Shown: positions 1 to 8,137 of the stretch, in pieces
Layout of the letters: each line of letters begins with the position of its first letter
How positions within the stretch are numbered: the stretch's first letter is position 1
Source: Shinella sp.
Lineage (GTDB): Bacteria; Pseudomonadota; Alphaproteobacteria; Rhizobiales; Rhizobiaceae
Direction: 5' to 3'
DNA: 50,699 bases
Assembly: GCA_003248775.1 (NCBI GenBank)
Contig: QFQX01000033.1
Coordinates: 1-50,699, forward strand
Position numbers and translations under genes: made by a program
The notes under the pieces: model-generated
What the model was told of the DNA's origin: nothing
What the model saw: the letters and a program-made list of their open reading frames with translations, nothing else
The model's database searches: none

Positions 1-1
1 G

Positions 2-98
2 ACCGACCTCAAGCGGTTCAAGGCGCTGACGCTTGGCAAGCCGCTGGTCATGGGGCGCAAGACCTTCGAATCCGTGGGGCAAGCCGCTGCCGGGACCA
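2..98 (+). pseudogene. folA: Dihydrofolate reductase fragment (folA remnant)
   Basis: The window opens inside a folA reading frame. Frame 2 reads TDLKRFKALTLGKPLVMGRK followed by TFESVG, the conserved NADPH-binding part of DHFR. Both ends are missing: the 5' part lies outside the window and the 3' part is lost. At about position 77-80 a run of four G replaces the usual three, shifting the next motif (GKPLPG) into frame 3. In frame 2 a TAA at 116-118 ends translation after only 38 codons. Similarity stops at about position 98, where IS3-type sequence begins. The fragment cannot encode active DHFR. Assignment is from motif recognition only, but the match is strong. Confidence 0.85.
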
Positions 99-455
99 AA
101 CAAGCTTTCGCCAAATAACATCCTGCAACATCTCACGGTCCAGCGTCAGGTCCGCGACGATCTTCTTCAGCCGTGCATTCTCCTCCTCGGGTTGCTTCAG
201 CTTCTTTGTCTCCGGTGGCAACATGCCGGCGTATTTTTTCTTCCAGTTGAAATAGGTGGCCTGGCTGATCCCAGCCTTCCGGCAGATCTCCGCCACCGGC
301 ACACCTTCATCACCCTACTTCAAAATGAACGCCTTCTGTGCATCCGAAAACTGCGATGCCTTTATCGTCTTCCGTTCCTTTCCCAGCCGGGAAAATGCAC
401 CGGAAAGCTCTAACCAAATCTGGTCCAGTTTGAAGGGTTCAGATCAGATCAGATC
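99..455 (-). mobile_element. Remnant of an IS3-family insertion sequence
   Basis: This minus-strand stretch carries only the first gene (orfA) of an IS3-family element and its upstream end. The orfB transposase, with its DDE domain, and the far terminus are absent, because the sequence passes straight into the folA fragment at about position 99-105. Upstream of orfA, three tandem AGATC units at 441-455 lie next to a possible IS terminus, which I cannot fix exactly. The element is dead and marks an old insertion followed by deletion. Confidence 0.65.
103..388 (-). pseudogene. IS3-family transposase OrfA, truncated with internal stop
   Basis: Reading leftwards, the frame gives KASQFSDAQKAFILK, an in-frame TAG at 315-317, then GDEGVPVAEICRKAGISQAT and a leucine-rich helix (KKLKQPEEENARLKKIVADL). 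This is the HTH plus leucine-zipper layout of IS3-family OrfA. The stop replaces a glutamine codon (CAG to TAG), so only a piece of about 84 residues from a GTG at 302 could be read. It runs through MLQDVI..RKL at about 105, close to the usual OrfA end, and then into folA-derived sequence. I saw no plausible start codon at the expected position. Confidence 0.75.
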
Positions 456-883
456 AGCGCTACTACCAGCGCTGGCTGCCGCTTGCAGACCGGGTCTTGG
501 CTGGAAAGGTCAAGATAGACAAAAAACGAGGGCGTCAGCATGTGCTGACCTTATGCTGTCTACGTGGTTGACCGAACGTCAATAGCCGAATCCCTAGCTA
601 CCGTGCGCATAACTCGGAGCGAAGCTCTCGCCGGGGGGCGTTTCAGAGCTTTGAGGGGACGAACAGTATAACAATCTGTTTTTCTCGTGCGTTGACTTTT
701 TATTTTGGCAACCGTTGTCTCGCTTCTACTGTAATCGAAGCAGCTCCGGAATGACATAGGTTTAGCAAAAGATGTGTGCATGCTGCGCGGCTTGGGGAAT
801 GGCAAGGCGGGATACGTTCTGGAAGACTGGAATGCAGCGGAAAATCGAGCTCGGAAGATACCGAGACGCCAGAGGAGGCAATC
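456..883. other. Gene-poor left boundary and leader of the importer operon
   Basis: There is no convincing gene here. A plus frame from about 460 to 570 (RYYQRWLPLADRVLAGKVKI...) is open but short, starts without a start codon and was not recognised; it may be the tail of a lost gene. A weak promoter-like pair, TTGACT at 692-697 and TTGTCT at 715-720 with a 17-bp spacer, lies about 165 bp upstream of the first importer gene. A strong ribosome binding site (AGAGGAGG, 871-878) precedes ATG 884. Confidence 0.4.
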
Positions 884-1954
884 ATGAAACTGGATGGACT
901 GACAAGCGCATACACCACAACGAAATTCCTCTTCTTGTCGAGCGGCTTGGCGCTCTTCACCACGGTGGCGGCGGCGCAGACGGTGACACTGAACAGCCCC
1001 GGCGGGCAGGTTCGCGATGGCGGCGACGCAGCCGTATGGGGCCCTGCCGCCAAATCGCTCGGAATCGATCTCCGCGTGGAAACATCGGATGATTCATTCC
1101 CCGTGCTGCGCATGGAGGCGGCGTCGAACGCCTCTACCACGGATATTTTCCTCCTGAGCAGCTACAATGCCGAACTGGCCCAGAGGGAAGGGCTGCTCGA
1201 GCCCATCGACAAGTCGCAGATTGCGGTGAACGATTTTCTTCCCGGCACGGTCACGGATTATTGCGTGGGCCTCTATGGCTACGCCAACGTGATGAGCTGG
1301 AACACGAAGACGTTCGGTCAAAATCCTCCCAAGAACTGGGCGGACTTCTGGAACGTCAAGGACTTCCCCGGAAGTCGCGCCATCCGCTCCATCGGAGACG
1401 GAATGGTGGAAGCGGCGCTCATGGCCGACGGTGTCGAGGCCGGCGAGGTCTACAAGGTCCTGAGAACGGAGGAGGGGCTTCAGCGGGCGATAGACAAGCT
1501 TGCCGAGTTGAAACCCTCGGTTAAGATCTGGTGGAGCAGCGGTGCGCAGCAAATTCAGTTCATGACCGATGGCGAGATCGATGCTGTCATCGGCTACAAC
1601 GGACGCATGCAGACCGTGAAGTCGGCGGGCGGTTCGGTCGACTATACCTTCAAGGGCGGGTCATTCAGCTTCGATTGCTTCGCGATTGCGAAGGGTTCGA
1701 AGAACAAGGAGGCCGCAATGAAGCTGATCGCGGCGATGTCGACGCCCGAGGCCCATGCCGGCATGACCAAGTTCCACACCTACGGACCGCTGAATCTCAA
1801 GGCCTACGACACCGGGTTGATCGCGCCCGAAGTCGAAGCCATCTTGCCGACGAACAAGGCGAATGCGGAGAACCTTCTCGTGATGGACAACGTCTGGTAC
1901 GCCGACTTCAACGATAAGATGGCGCAGATGTACGAAGACATGATGACCGAATAG
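884..1954 (+). CDS. ABC transporter substrate-binding protein, PotD/PotF type
   Basis: This 356-residue periplasmic binding protein begins with a signal peptide (short N-terminus, hydrophobic core KFLFLSSGLALFTTVAAA, likely cut after VAAA). There is no lipobox cysteine, so it should be a free periplasmic protein. The body resembles the spermidine/putrescine or iron-type family 1 binding proteins (PGS...AIRSIGDGMVEAALMADG, GEIDAVIGYNGRMQTV). ATG 884 follows a near-perfect ribosome binding site, and an upstream in-frame start at 776 would put the signal peptide in the wrong place. It is the first of four importer genes, 9 bp before the ATPase. The family also binds opines, thiamine and other small amines, so polyamine specificity is not proven. 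Confidence 0.9.
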   Translation: MKLDGLTSAYTTTKFLFLSSGLALFTTVAAAQTVTLNSPGGQVRDGGDAAVWGPAAKSLGIDLRVETSDDSFPVLRMEAASNASTTDIFLLSSYNAELAQREGLLEPIDKSQIAVNDFLPGTVTDYCVGLYGYANVMSWNTKTFGQNPPKNWADFWNVKDFPGSRAIRSIGDGMVEAALMADGVEAGEVYKVLRTEEGLQRAIDKLAELKPSVKIWWSSGAQQIQFMTDGEIDAVIGYNGRMQTVKSAGGSVDYTFKGGSFSFDCFAIAKGSKNKEAAMKLIAAMSTPEAHAGMTKFHTYGPLNLKAYDTGLIAPEVEAILPTNKANAENLLVMDNVWYADFNDKMAQMYEDMMTE

Positions 1955-1963
1955 GTTGAAGCG

Positions 1964-3037
1964 ATGTCCCGCAATTCCGTGATAAGAGAGAAGCCTGGGC
2001 GTGTAGAGGCACGTCCGGCCTGCTCGATACATATCGAAGCTCTGTCCAAGAGCTATGGTTTGCTCCATGCACTGGACAATGTAGATCTGTTCATCGCTTC
2101 GGGTGAATTCGTCGCGATGCTCGGACCCTCCGGTTCGGGAAAGAGCACGCTTCTGATGGCAGTGGCGGGCTTCATGCGCCCCGACGGCGGGCGCATTCTA
2201 CTCGACGGCGAGGATGTTGTCCGGCTGCCCGCCAATCAGCGCGATTTCGGCGTCGTCTTTCAGAATTACGCCCTGTTCCCGCACATGACGGTGTTCGAGA
2301 ACGTCGCATTTCCGTTACGCCTGCGAAAGGTGGAGCCTGGGGAGCGCCGTGCAAGGGTCGAAGCGGCTCTCGATGTCGTCAAACTCGGGGGGGTCGCGGA
2401 TCGCCACATCGCCGAGCTGTCGGGTGGCCAGCGCCAGCGTGTCGCTCTCGCCCGGGCGATCGTGTTCGAGCCGAAGGTTCTTCTCATGGATGAACCCCTT
2501 TCGGCGCTGGACAAGACGCTGCGCGAGGAAATGCAGATCGAGATCAGGGAACTGCACGACAAGCTGAAGATTACTACGCTTTACGTGACCCACGATCAGC
2601 GCGAGGCGCTGACGATCGCCGATCGCGTCGCCGTAATGGACCGCGGCCGGATCGTCCAGATCGATACGCCCCAGGCGATCTACCGCCGGCCCGGCACCGA
2701 ATTCGTCGCCCGCTTCATCGGCGAGGCCGCGATCATTCCGGCAGGCGGCGTGAAAAACCTGGCGCCGATGGTCTCCGGCGGGCGAAAGCTCGCAATGATC
2801 CGCAGCGAGGATTTCCATCTGGCACCCGCCGGCAGTGACGCCGATTGGTGCCAGCTCTCCGGACGCCTGCACAACGCGGTATTCCAGGGCGATAGCTGGC
2901 TTCTGCGTGTCCAGCTACCGGACGGGCAGATGATCGACGCGCGCGCTCGCCGTCAGGAGATGGAGGATGGCGAGGGCTTGCGTGTCGGCGCACCCATCAC
3001 CCTTCATGCCCGGCGTGACGAAATCCATTTGTTGTGA
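1964..3037 (+). CDS. ABC transporter ATP-binding protein, PotA type
   Basis: This 357-residue ATPase would energise the importer encoded around it. The nucleotide-binding domain has Walker A GPSGSGKS (54-61), Q-loop Gln100, signature LSGGQ (152-156), Walker B VLLMDE (172-177) and switch His210. The last 80 or so residues form the TOBE-like regulatory domain typical of PotA, FbpC and CysA ATPases. It sits between the binding protein and the two permeases and shares their strand, so it is part of one transcription unit. The ribosome binding site before ATG 1964 is weak, which suggests coupling to translation of the upstream gene. Confidence 0.93.
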   Translation: MSRNSVIREKPGRVEARPACSIHIEALSKSYGLLHALDNVDLFIASGEFVAMLGPSGSGKSTLLMAVAGFMRPDGGRILLDGEDVVRLPANQRDFGVVFQNYALFPHMTVFENVAFPLRLRKVEPGERRARVEAALDVVKLGGVADRHIAELSGGQRQRVALARAIVFEPKVLLMDEPLSALDKTLREEMQIEIRELHDKLKITTLYVTHDQREALTIADRVAVMDRGRIVQIDTPQAIYRRPGTEFVARFIGEAAIIPAGGVKNLAPMVSGGRKLAMIRSEDFHLAPAGSDADWCQLSGRLHNAVFQGDSWLLRVQLPDGQMIDARARRQEMEDGEGLRVGAPITLHARRDEIHLL

Positions 3038-3044
3038 GGGCGCC

Positions 3045-3956
3045 ATGTTGCAAAGCATGACACTGTCGGCGGCGACACCGGACATGCCCAACCGGAAAGG
3101 CCTGCAACGGGACGAGCGCATCGAGCGACTTCTGTCTCTGGCGCTTGCCGTGCCGGGGCTTGCGATCGTCGCGCTCTTCGTGCTGCTACCCTGCGGTTGG
3201 CTTTTCTACCTGTCGCTTTACGGCGGGGATGGCAGCCTCGGCATGGAAAACTACGAACGCGTCATCAACGGTGCGAGCTACTGGCGAATTTTCCTGACCA
3301 CGTTCGAGATCAGTCTCCAGACGACTGTCGCCTGCGTGCTGATCGGGGTTCCCTTCGCCTCCTTCATGACCAATCTCCATGCCCGGCAGTCGTCGTTCTT
3401 TCTCGCCGCGATCCTGCTGCCGTTCTGGACCTCGATCCTCGTCAGGGCCTATGCGTGGCTCGTGCTGCTGCAGGGCAACGGGTTGATCAACAACGCGCTG
3501 GTTGCGACCGGCATCGTCGATCAGCCGCTGCAGCTCGCTTACGGGCAATTCGCAACCGTCCTGGGCATGACCCATGCGATGCTGCCGATCTTCATTCTGC
3601 CGGTTCTGGGCGCCATGCGCAGCATAGACCGCGGGCTGATCCGCGCCGCCTCCAGCCTCGGGGCAAGCCGGTCGTACACTTACCGGCGGGTGTTCCTGCC
3701 GCTCGCCGCACCGGGAATTCTTGCCGGCGCCATCCTCGTCTTCGTGATGTGCCTGGGCTTCTACATCACGCCGGCAATCGTCGGCGGCGGCAATGTCACC
3801 GTCATTTCGATGCGCATCGCCCGAAGCCTGTCCAACTATTCCAACTGGGGAGCTGTCAGCGCGCTGGGTGTGTTGTTGTTGTTTGCGACCGGAGCCCTGT
3901 TTGCACTGAGCTACGTCTTCCAGAAACGCCTATTCACACGCCAGAGGGCCTCGCAA
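3045..3956 (+). CDS. ABC transporter permease, PotB type
   Basis: This inner-membrane subunit of 304 residues has about six hydrophobic segments (for example LLSLALAVPGLAIVALFVLL and SSFFLAAILLPFWTSILVRA). The cytoplasmic EAA-like loop is IRAASSLGASRSYTYRRVFL, which docks on the ATPase. ATG 3045 is 7 bp after the ATPase stop behind a GTGAGGG site; an in-frame ATG at 2967 would overlap the ATPase by 71 bp and is less likely. Its TGA stop (3957-3959) overlaps the next start. Family assignment is firm, substrate is not. Confidence 0.9.
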
Positions 3957-4756
3957 TGAACGACGGCTTTTCAGAAAGCAGCGCATTCAACGTCCTGAAA
4001 TGGTCGTTTGCGATCCTCGTCGCGATTTTCATGGCGGCGCCTTCCTTCATCGTCGTGCCGATGTCCTTCTCTTCCGCCGAGATGATGCAATTCCCCCCGG
4101 CCGAATATTCGCTGCGCTGGTACAGGAATTTCTTCACTTCGAACATTTGGACTGATGCTGCGAAAGCGTCTCTGACGGCTGCGATCCTCACGATGGCCAT
4201 TGCAGTCCCCACGGGCACGTTTGCGGCCTATGGCACGATGAAGCTGGGCCGGAAGGTCCGCGTTCTCATCGGTGGCCTGATCGTCCTCCCGGCGCTGATC
4301 CCGGTGATCCTGATCTCTATCGGCCTGTTCTTCGTGCTCTCGCGGATCGGCATGGTCGGCACCATGGCGGGTCTGGTCGCCGGCCATGTTTCTCTGGCAA
4401 TTCCCGTGGTCTATGTCGTGATGACGGCCGCCTTCAGCCAGTTCGACTATTCGCATGAAAAGGCGGCGCGCAGTCTGGGCGCATCCTGGGCGCAGAGCTG
4501 GTTACTGGTCGTCCTGCCGCAGATGACCGGCCCCATTGTGGCCAGCGCCGTGCTCGCTTTCGTCACGTCGCTCGACGAAGTGGTGATTGCGATGTTCGTA
4601 TCGGGCGGCAGCAACGCCACCCTGCCAAAAGTCATGTTCACGGCCCTGCGCGATACGGTCGATCCGACCATCGCAGTGGTCTCCACCGCACTGCTGCTCG
4701 TCGCGAGCATCACCGTCGTCGTTGCCGTCCGAAAAGGCAATTACGGCAGGAGGTAA
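3956..4756 (+). CDS. ABC transporter permease, PotC type
   Basis: This second membrane subunit, 266 residues, has six predicted membrane segments and the PotC-style EAA loop KAARSLGASWAQSWLLVVLP, followed by the family-typical AFVTSLDEVVIAMFVSG. ATG 3956 overlaps the upstream TGA by ATGA, so the two permeases are translationally coupled and should form a heterodimer. The open frame extends upstream inside the previous gene, but that stretch is antisense-like and has no family similarity. It ends the importer set of binding protein, ATPase and two permeases. Confidence 0.9.
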   Translation: MNDGFSESSAFNVLKWSFAILVAIFMAAPSFIVVPMSFSSAEMMQFPPAEYSLRWYRNFFTSNIWTDAAKASLTAAILTMAIAVPTGTFAAYGTMKLGRKVRVLIGGLIVLPALIPVILISIGLFFVLSRIGMVGTMAGLVAGHVSLAIPVVYVVMTAAFSQFDYSHEKAARSLGASWAQSWLLVVLPQMTGPIVASAVLAFVTSLDEVVIAMFVSGGSNATLPKVMFTALRDTVDPTIAVVSTALLLVASITVVVAVRKGNYGRR

Positions 4757-4766
4757 AACCGATACC

Positions 4767-4792
4767 GCGCCCGCGAGTCAGTGCGCGGGTGC
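4767..4792 (+). terminator. GC-rich hairpin between importer and enzyme genes
   Basis: Nine-base arms GCGCCCGCG (4767-4775) and CGCGGGTGC (4784-4792), with one G-U pair in RNA, enclose an 8-nt loop. There is no T-run after it, so it is not a classic intrinsic terminator. It could be a weak terminator or an mRNA-stability element that sets importer expression apart from the downstream enzymes. It lies in the 133-bp gap after the permease stop. Confidence 0.35.
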
Positions 4793-4889
4793 CGGAAGAC
4801 CTCCTGATAACATGAATAATCCGCCGAACGCAGCGGCCGCCACGCGAGCCGCAACGATATCGGCTTGCCTATAAACGGAAGGAACCCAG

Positions 4890-6545
4890 ATGCTTGTTAT
4901 GGACGTAATCGCCCAGATGCTGTGGCGTGAAGGCGTAACTCATCTCTTTTGTTATCCCACCAGCCCGGTCATCGAGGCCGCAGCGGCGGCCGGCATCCGC
5001 CCCATCCTGTGCCGCCAGGAGCGGGTCGGGGTCGATATGGCGAACGGCTATGCCCGTGCCCTGAACGGCAAGCAGTTCGGCGTCTTTGCCATGCAGCACG
5101 GGCCGGGTGCGGAAAACGCCTATTCGGGTGTCGCGACCGCCTTTTCCGACTCTACTCCGGTGCTGCTGCTGCCGCTTGGCCACCGGCGCGAGGTGGCCCA
5201 GGTGCCGCCGACCTTCCGCTCCGTGCGCGGTTTCGAAGCGGTAGTGAAGTCCGGCGAGGAGCTTCTGCTGCCCCAGGAGATCGGTAACGTCATGCGCCGC
5301 GCCATCGGGCAGTTACGGAACGGCCGGCTCGGCCCGGTGATCGTCGAGTTGCCGGCCGACCTCGTGGAACAGGATGTCGGCGATTTCGACATCGCTTACC
5401 GGCCAGTTCGGCCTACCCGTAGCGCGGCGGACCCGCGCGATGTGGAAGACGCAGCGCGGTTGCTGCTCGAGGCTGATTGCCCGGTTATCCAGGCCGGGCA
5501 GGGCGTGCTTTATGCCGAAGCGTGGGAGGAGCTGCAGGAGCTTGCCGAACTCGCCGGTATCCCGGTCTTCACGACCGTCGAAGGCAAGAGCGCCTTTCCC
5601 GATACGCATCCCCTGTCCCTTGGGACTGCAGGTCTGGTGATGACCGGACACGCACGGCATTTTCTGACGAAAAGCGACCTGACGTTCGCTGTAGGCAGCA
5701 GCCTGACACGCCACCTGCTTACCAATCCGGTTCTGCCGCCTGCGACCCGTAAGGTCATTCATCTCACCAGCGACCCGCGCGACCTCTACAAGGCCTACGA
5801 AACCGACGTTGCCTTGCTGGGCGATGCCAGGCTTGTGCTGCGTCAGTTGATCGACGCGGTGCGCGACCGGCTGGGAGGCAAGCCGCGCCAGACCACGGTC
5901 GCGGCCGAGATCGCCAAGGTCAAGTCCGCCTGGCTCGGCGAGTGGGAGAAAAAGCTGTCGAGCCGGCAGGCTCCGATCACGCCCTATCGCGCCATTTCGG
6001 AGTTCCAGCGTGTCATCGATCGCGACGAGACCATCGTAACCCACGATTCCGGCAGCCCGCGCGACCAGATCATGCCCTTCTACGAAACCGCGGTCGCCAA
6101 TAGCTACATGGGTTGGGGCAAGTCCCATGCGCTCGGCACCGGCCTCGGCCTGATGATCGGCGCGAAGCTGGCAAGGCCGGACAAGTTCTGCGTGAACTTC
6201 ATGGGCGATGCTGCCTTCGGCATGACCGGGCTCGATTTCGAGACGTCGGTCCGGGTGAACGCTCCGATCTGCACGGTCGTCTTCAACAATTCCGTGATGG
6301 CGATCGAGAAGCGGAACATGGAACTGTCGCATTCCCTGTTCCGTACGCGCGACATCGGCGGCAGCTACGCCAATCTTGCCCGTGACCTGGGAGGATGGGC
6401 TGAACGTGTGGAGGATCCTGAGGAGATCGGAAACGCCTTCCGCAGGGCAAAGGAGCGCAACGACGCGGGAGAGTCTGCCCTTGTCGAAATCATCACGAGC
6501 GAGGAGACAGAGTTTTCCCATCGCCGCGTGACTTTCGAGCGATAG
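4890..6545 (+). CDS. Thiamine diphosphate-dependent decarboxylase/synthase-like enzyme
   Basis: This 551-residue member of the acetolactate synthase/benzoylformate decarboxylase superfamily has the three-domain layout. The N-terminal domain carries the conserved glutamate that activates ThDP (CRQERVGVDMANGYARA, Glu44). A middle Rossmann-like domain follows. The C-terminal domain has the Mg-ThDP motif GDAAFGM (439-440 onward) ending in NN (466-467). It should act on a 2-keto acid, by decarboxylation or carboligation. The next gene makes 2-keto acids from 2-hydroxy acids, so a hydroxy acid to keto acid to aldehyde sequence is plausible, as in mandelate degradation. The exact reaction cannot be told from sequence. 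An AGGAACCCAG site precedes ATG 4890. Confidence 0.85.
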   Translation: MLVMDVIAQMLWREGVTHLFCYPTSPVIEAAAAAGIRPILCRQERVGVDMANGYARALNGKQFGVFAMQHGPGAENAYSGVATAFSDSTPVLLLPLGHRREVAQVPPTFRSVRGFEAVVKSGEELLLPQEIGNVMRRAIGQLRNGRLGPVIVELPADLVEQDVGDFDIAYRPVRPTRSAADPRDVEDAARLLLEADCPVIQAGQGVLYAEAWEELQELAELAGIPVFTTVEGKSAFPDTHPLSLGTAGLVMTGHARHFLTKSDLTFAVGSSLTRHLLTNPVLPPATRKVIHLTSDPRDLYKAYETDVALLGDARLVLRQLIDAVRDRLGGKPRQTTVAAEIAKVKSAWLGEWEKKLSSRQAPITPYRAISEFQRVIDRDETIVTHDSGSPRDQIMPFYETAVANSYMGWGKSHALGTGLGLMIGAKLARPDKFCVNFMGDAAFGMTGLDFETSVRVNAPICTVVFNNSVMAIEKRNMELSHSLFRTRDIGGSYANLARDLGGWAERVEDPEEIGNAFRRAKERNDAGESALVEIITSEETEFSHRRVTFER

Positions 6546-6557
6546 AGGCGGGTAGCA

Positions 6558-7754
6558 ATGAGCCGGATCGACGCATGTCACGATCAGGACGACCTGCGCC
6601 GGCTGGCACGGCGCAGGCTGCCGAAAGGCATTTTCGAGTTCATCGATCGCGGCAACGAAGATGAAATCGCCGCATCGGAGAACGTTCGGGCCTTCCGGCG
6701 CATAAAGTTGTTGCCGCGCGTGCTGGTGGACGTCTCTGCGCGCAGCACACGGACCACGCTTCTTGGAAGCGAGGCGGCGATGCCGGTCGCTGTCGCGCCA
6801 ACCGGCGCGGCGGGCCTTGTGTGGCACGAGGGCGAACTGGCGATGGCCCGCGCCGCCGCCGCCGCTGGCGTGCCCTTCACGCTGGCCAGCGGCTCGATGA
6901 CGGCGATGGAGAAGATCGTCCGGATCGAAGGCATCGTCCCCTGGTTTCAGTGCTATGTCTGGCAGGATAGGAACCTCACCTTCGAACTGATCGACCGCGC
7001 ACGTAAACTTGGCTTCAGGGCGCTGTTCATCACTGTCGACAATCCAGTTCTGTCCATGCGCGCCTACAATGCGCGCAACGGCTTCGGTCTGCCCTACGTT
7101 CTGAACCTGAGATCCTCCATCGACGTCTTGAACCGTCCGGGATGGTTGCTCGGCGTGCTGGCGCGCTATCTGGTCGGCGGCGGCATGCCCCGCTACGTCA
7201 ACTATCCCGCGTCCTATCAGTCGGCCATCACCACGCCCACCTTATCGCCGCGGATGCTGGCGGACAGCCTCACGCCGGACGATCTTTGCCGCATACGGGA
7301 GCGCTGGCCGGGCAAGCTGGTGGTCAAGGGGGTGCTAAGGCCTGAGGACGCGTTGCGCGCCCGCGGGGTCGGGGCGGACGCGATCGTGGTGTCCAACCAC
7401 GGCGGCCGCAATCTCGACGCGGCCCCCGCGCCTATCGATGTCGTTTCCGCAATACGCGCAGCCGTCGGCCCGCACATGGAGATCCTTCTGGACAGCGGCG
7501 TCCGGCGCGGCGACGACACGCTCAAGGCGCTGGCGCTCGGTGCAAACGGGGTGATGGTCGGCAGGGTTCCGTTGCTTGCAACCGCCGCCGGCGGCGAGCT
7601 CGGCGCCCGCAAATCACTGTCGTTCCTGCAATCCGAGCTTGCCGCGGCGATGGCATATGTGGGTGCGATCTCGACGGACCATATCGCCCCCGATTTGATC
7701 CTGGGGTCTTCGACGGCCACACGCCATGACTCTAAAATGGAGGAAATCGCATGA
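6558..7754 (+). CDS. FMN-dependent alpha-hydroxy acid dehydrogenase/oxidase
   Basis: This 398-residue TIM-barrel flavoenzyme belongs to the lactate dehydrogenase/mandelate dehydrogenase/glycolate oxidase family. The active-site signature SNHGGRNLD starts at residue 279, giving catalytic His281 and Arg284. The FMN-phosphate site follows as LLDSGVRRGDD (about 310-320) and GANGVMVGR. It oxidises a 2-hydroxy acid to a 2-keto acid, passing electrons to quinone or oxygen. It lies 12 bp after the ThDP enzyme and overlaps the next gene by ATGA, so all three are co-translated. I see no obvious membrane-anchoring insertion, so I cannot say whether it is a dehydrogenase or an oxidase. Confidence 0.88.
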   Translation: MSRIDACHDQDDLRRLARRRLPKGIFEFIDRGNEDEIAASENVRAFRRIKLLPRVLVDVSARSTRTTLLGSEAAMPVAVAPTGAAGLVWHEGELAMARAAAAAGVPFTLASGSMTAMEKIVRIEGIVPWFQCYVWQDRNLTFELIDRARKLGFRALFITVDNPVLSMRAYNARNGFGLPYVLNLRSSIDVLNRPGWLLGVLARYLVGGGMPRYVNYPASYQSAITTPTLSPRMLADSLTPDDLCRIRERWPGKLVVKGVLRPEDALRARGVGADAIVVSNHGGRNLDAAPAPIDVVSAIRAAVGPHMEILLDSGVRRGDDTLKALALGANGVMVGRVPLLATAAGGELGARKSLSFLQSELAAAMAYVGAISTDHIAPDLILGSSTATRHDSKMEEIA

Positions 7755-8104
7755 TCCGGCTTCAGAACATTTTCTACACCGTCCCCGATGTCGAACAGGT
7801 CGCGGCGTTCTACCGCGACGCGTTCGGCATGGCCGTCAAATTCCAGGACGGCGAGCGATGGGTTCAGTTCAACCTTGATGGGCGGAACTTTGCCATCGGC
7901 GCGCCTTCGGAGGCACCTGAAGGCGCAGTTGGCGCGACTGCGGTCCTTGAGGTCGAAGATATTGACGGCCTGCGTGAAACCATCGTCTCCCATGGCGGGA
8001 GGATACTTTCCGAGCGCGACATGGGTAGCCATGGCCGAACGCTGGCTTTCGCGGATCCCGCCGGCAACATCCTCCAGCTCTTCCAGCGCAGCCCCGGCGG
8101 ATGA
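7751..8104 (+). CDS. VOC-fold (glyoxalase/dioxygenase superfamily) protein
   Basis: This small protein of 117 residues has the paired beta-alpha-beta-beta-beta modules of the vicinal oxygen chelate fold (IFYTVPDVEQVAAFYRDAFG near the start, FADPAGNILQLFQ near the end). The final glutamine sits where the family often has a metal-binding glutamate, so metal binding is uncertain. Members are glyoxalases, extradiol dioxygenases, epimerases or binding proteins. It overlaps the hydroxy acid dehydrogenase by 4 bp and ends the first operon. It may act on a reactive carbonyl made by its neighbours, but that is inference. Confidence 0.8.
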   Translation: MIRLQNIFYTVPDVEQVAAFYRDAFGMAVKFQDGERWVQFNLDGRNFAIGAPSEAPEGAVGATAVLEVEDIDGLRETIVSHGGRILSERDMGSHGRTLAFADPAGNILQLFQRSPGG

Positions 8105-8137
8105 GGCTGGCCGAAGCGGAATTCTTGCGCTTCGGGT

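Noticed and set aside
884..4756. Calling the first importer a polyamine transporter outright
   Set aside because: The family shares one fold among polyamine, opine, iron and thiamine systems; sequence alone does not fix the ligand, so only the type is stated.
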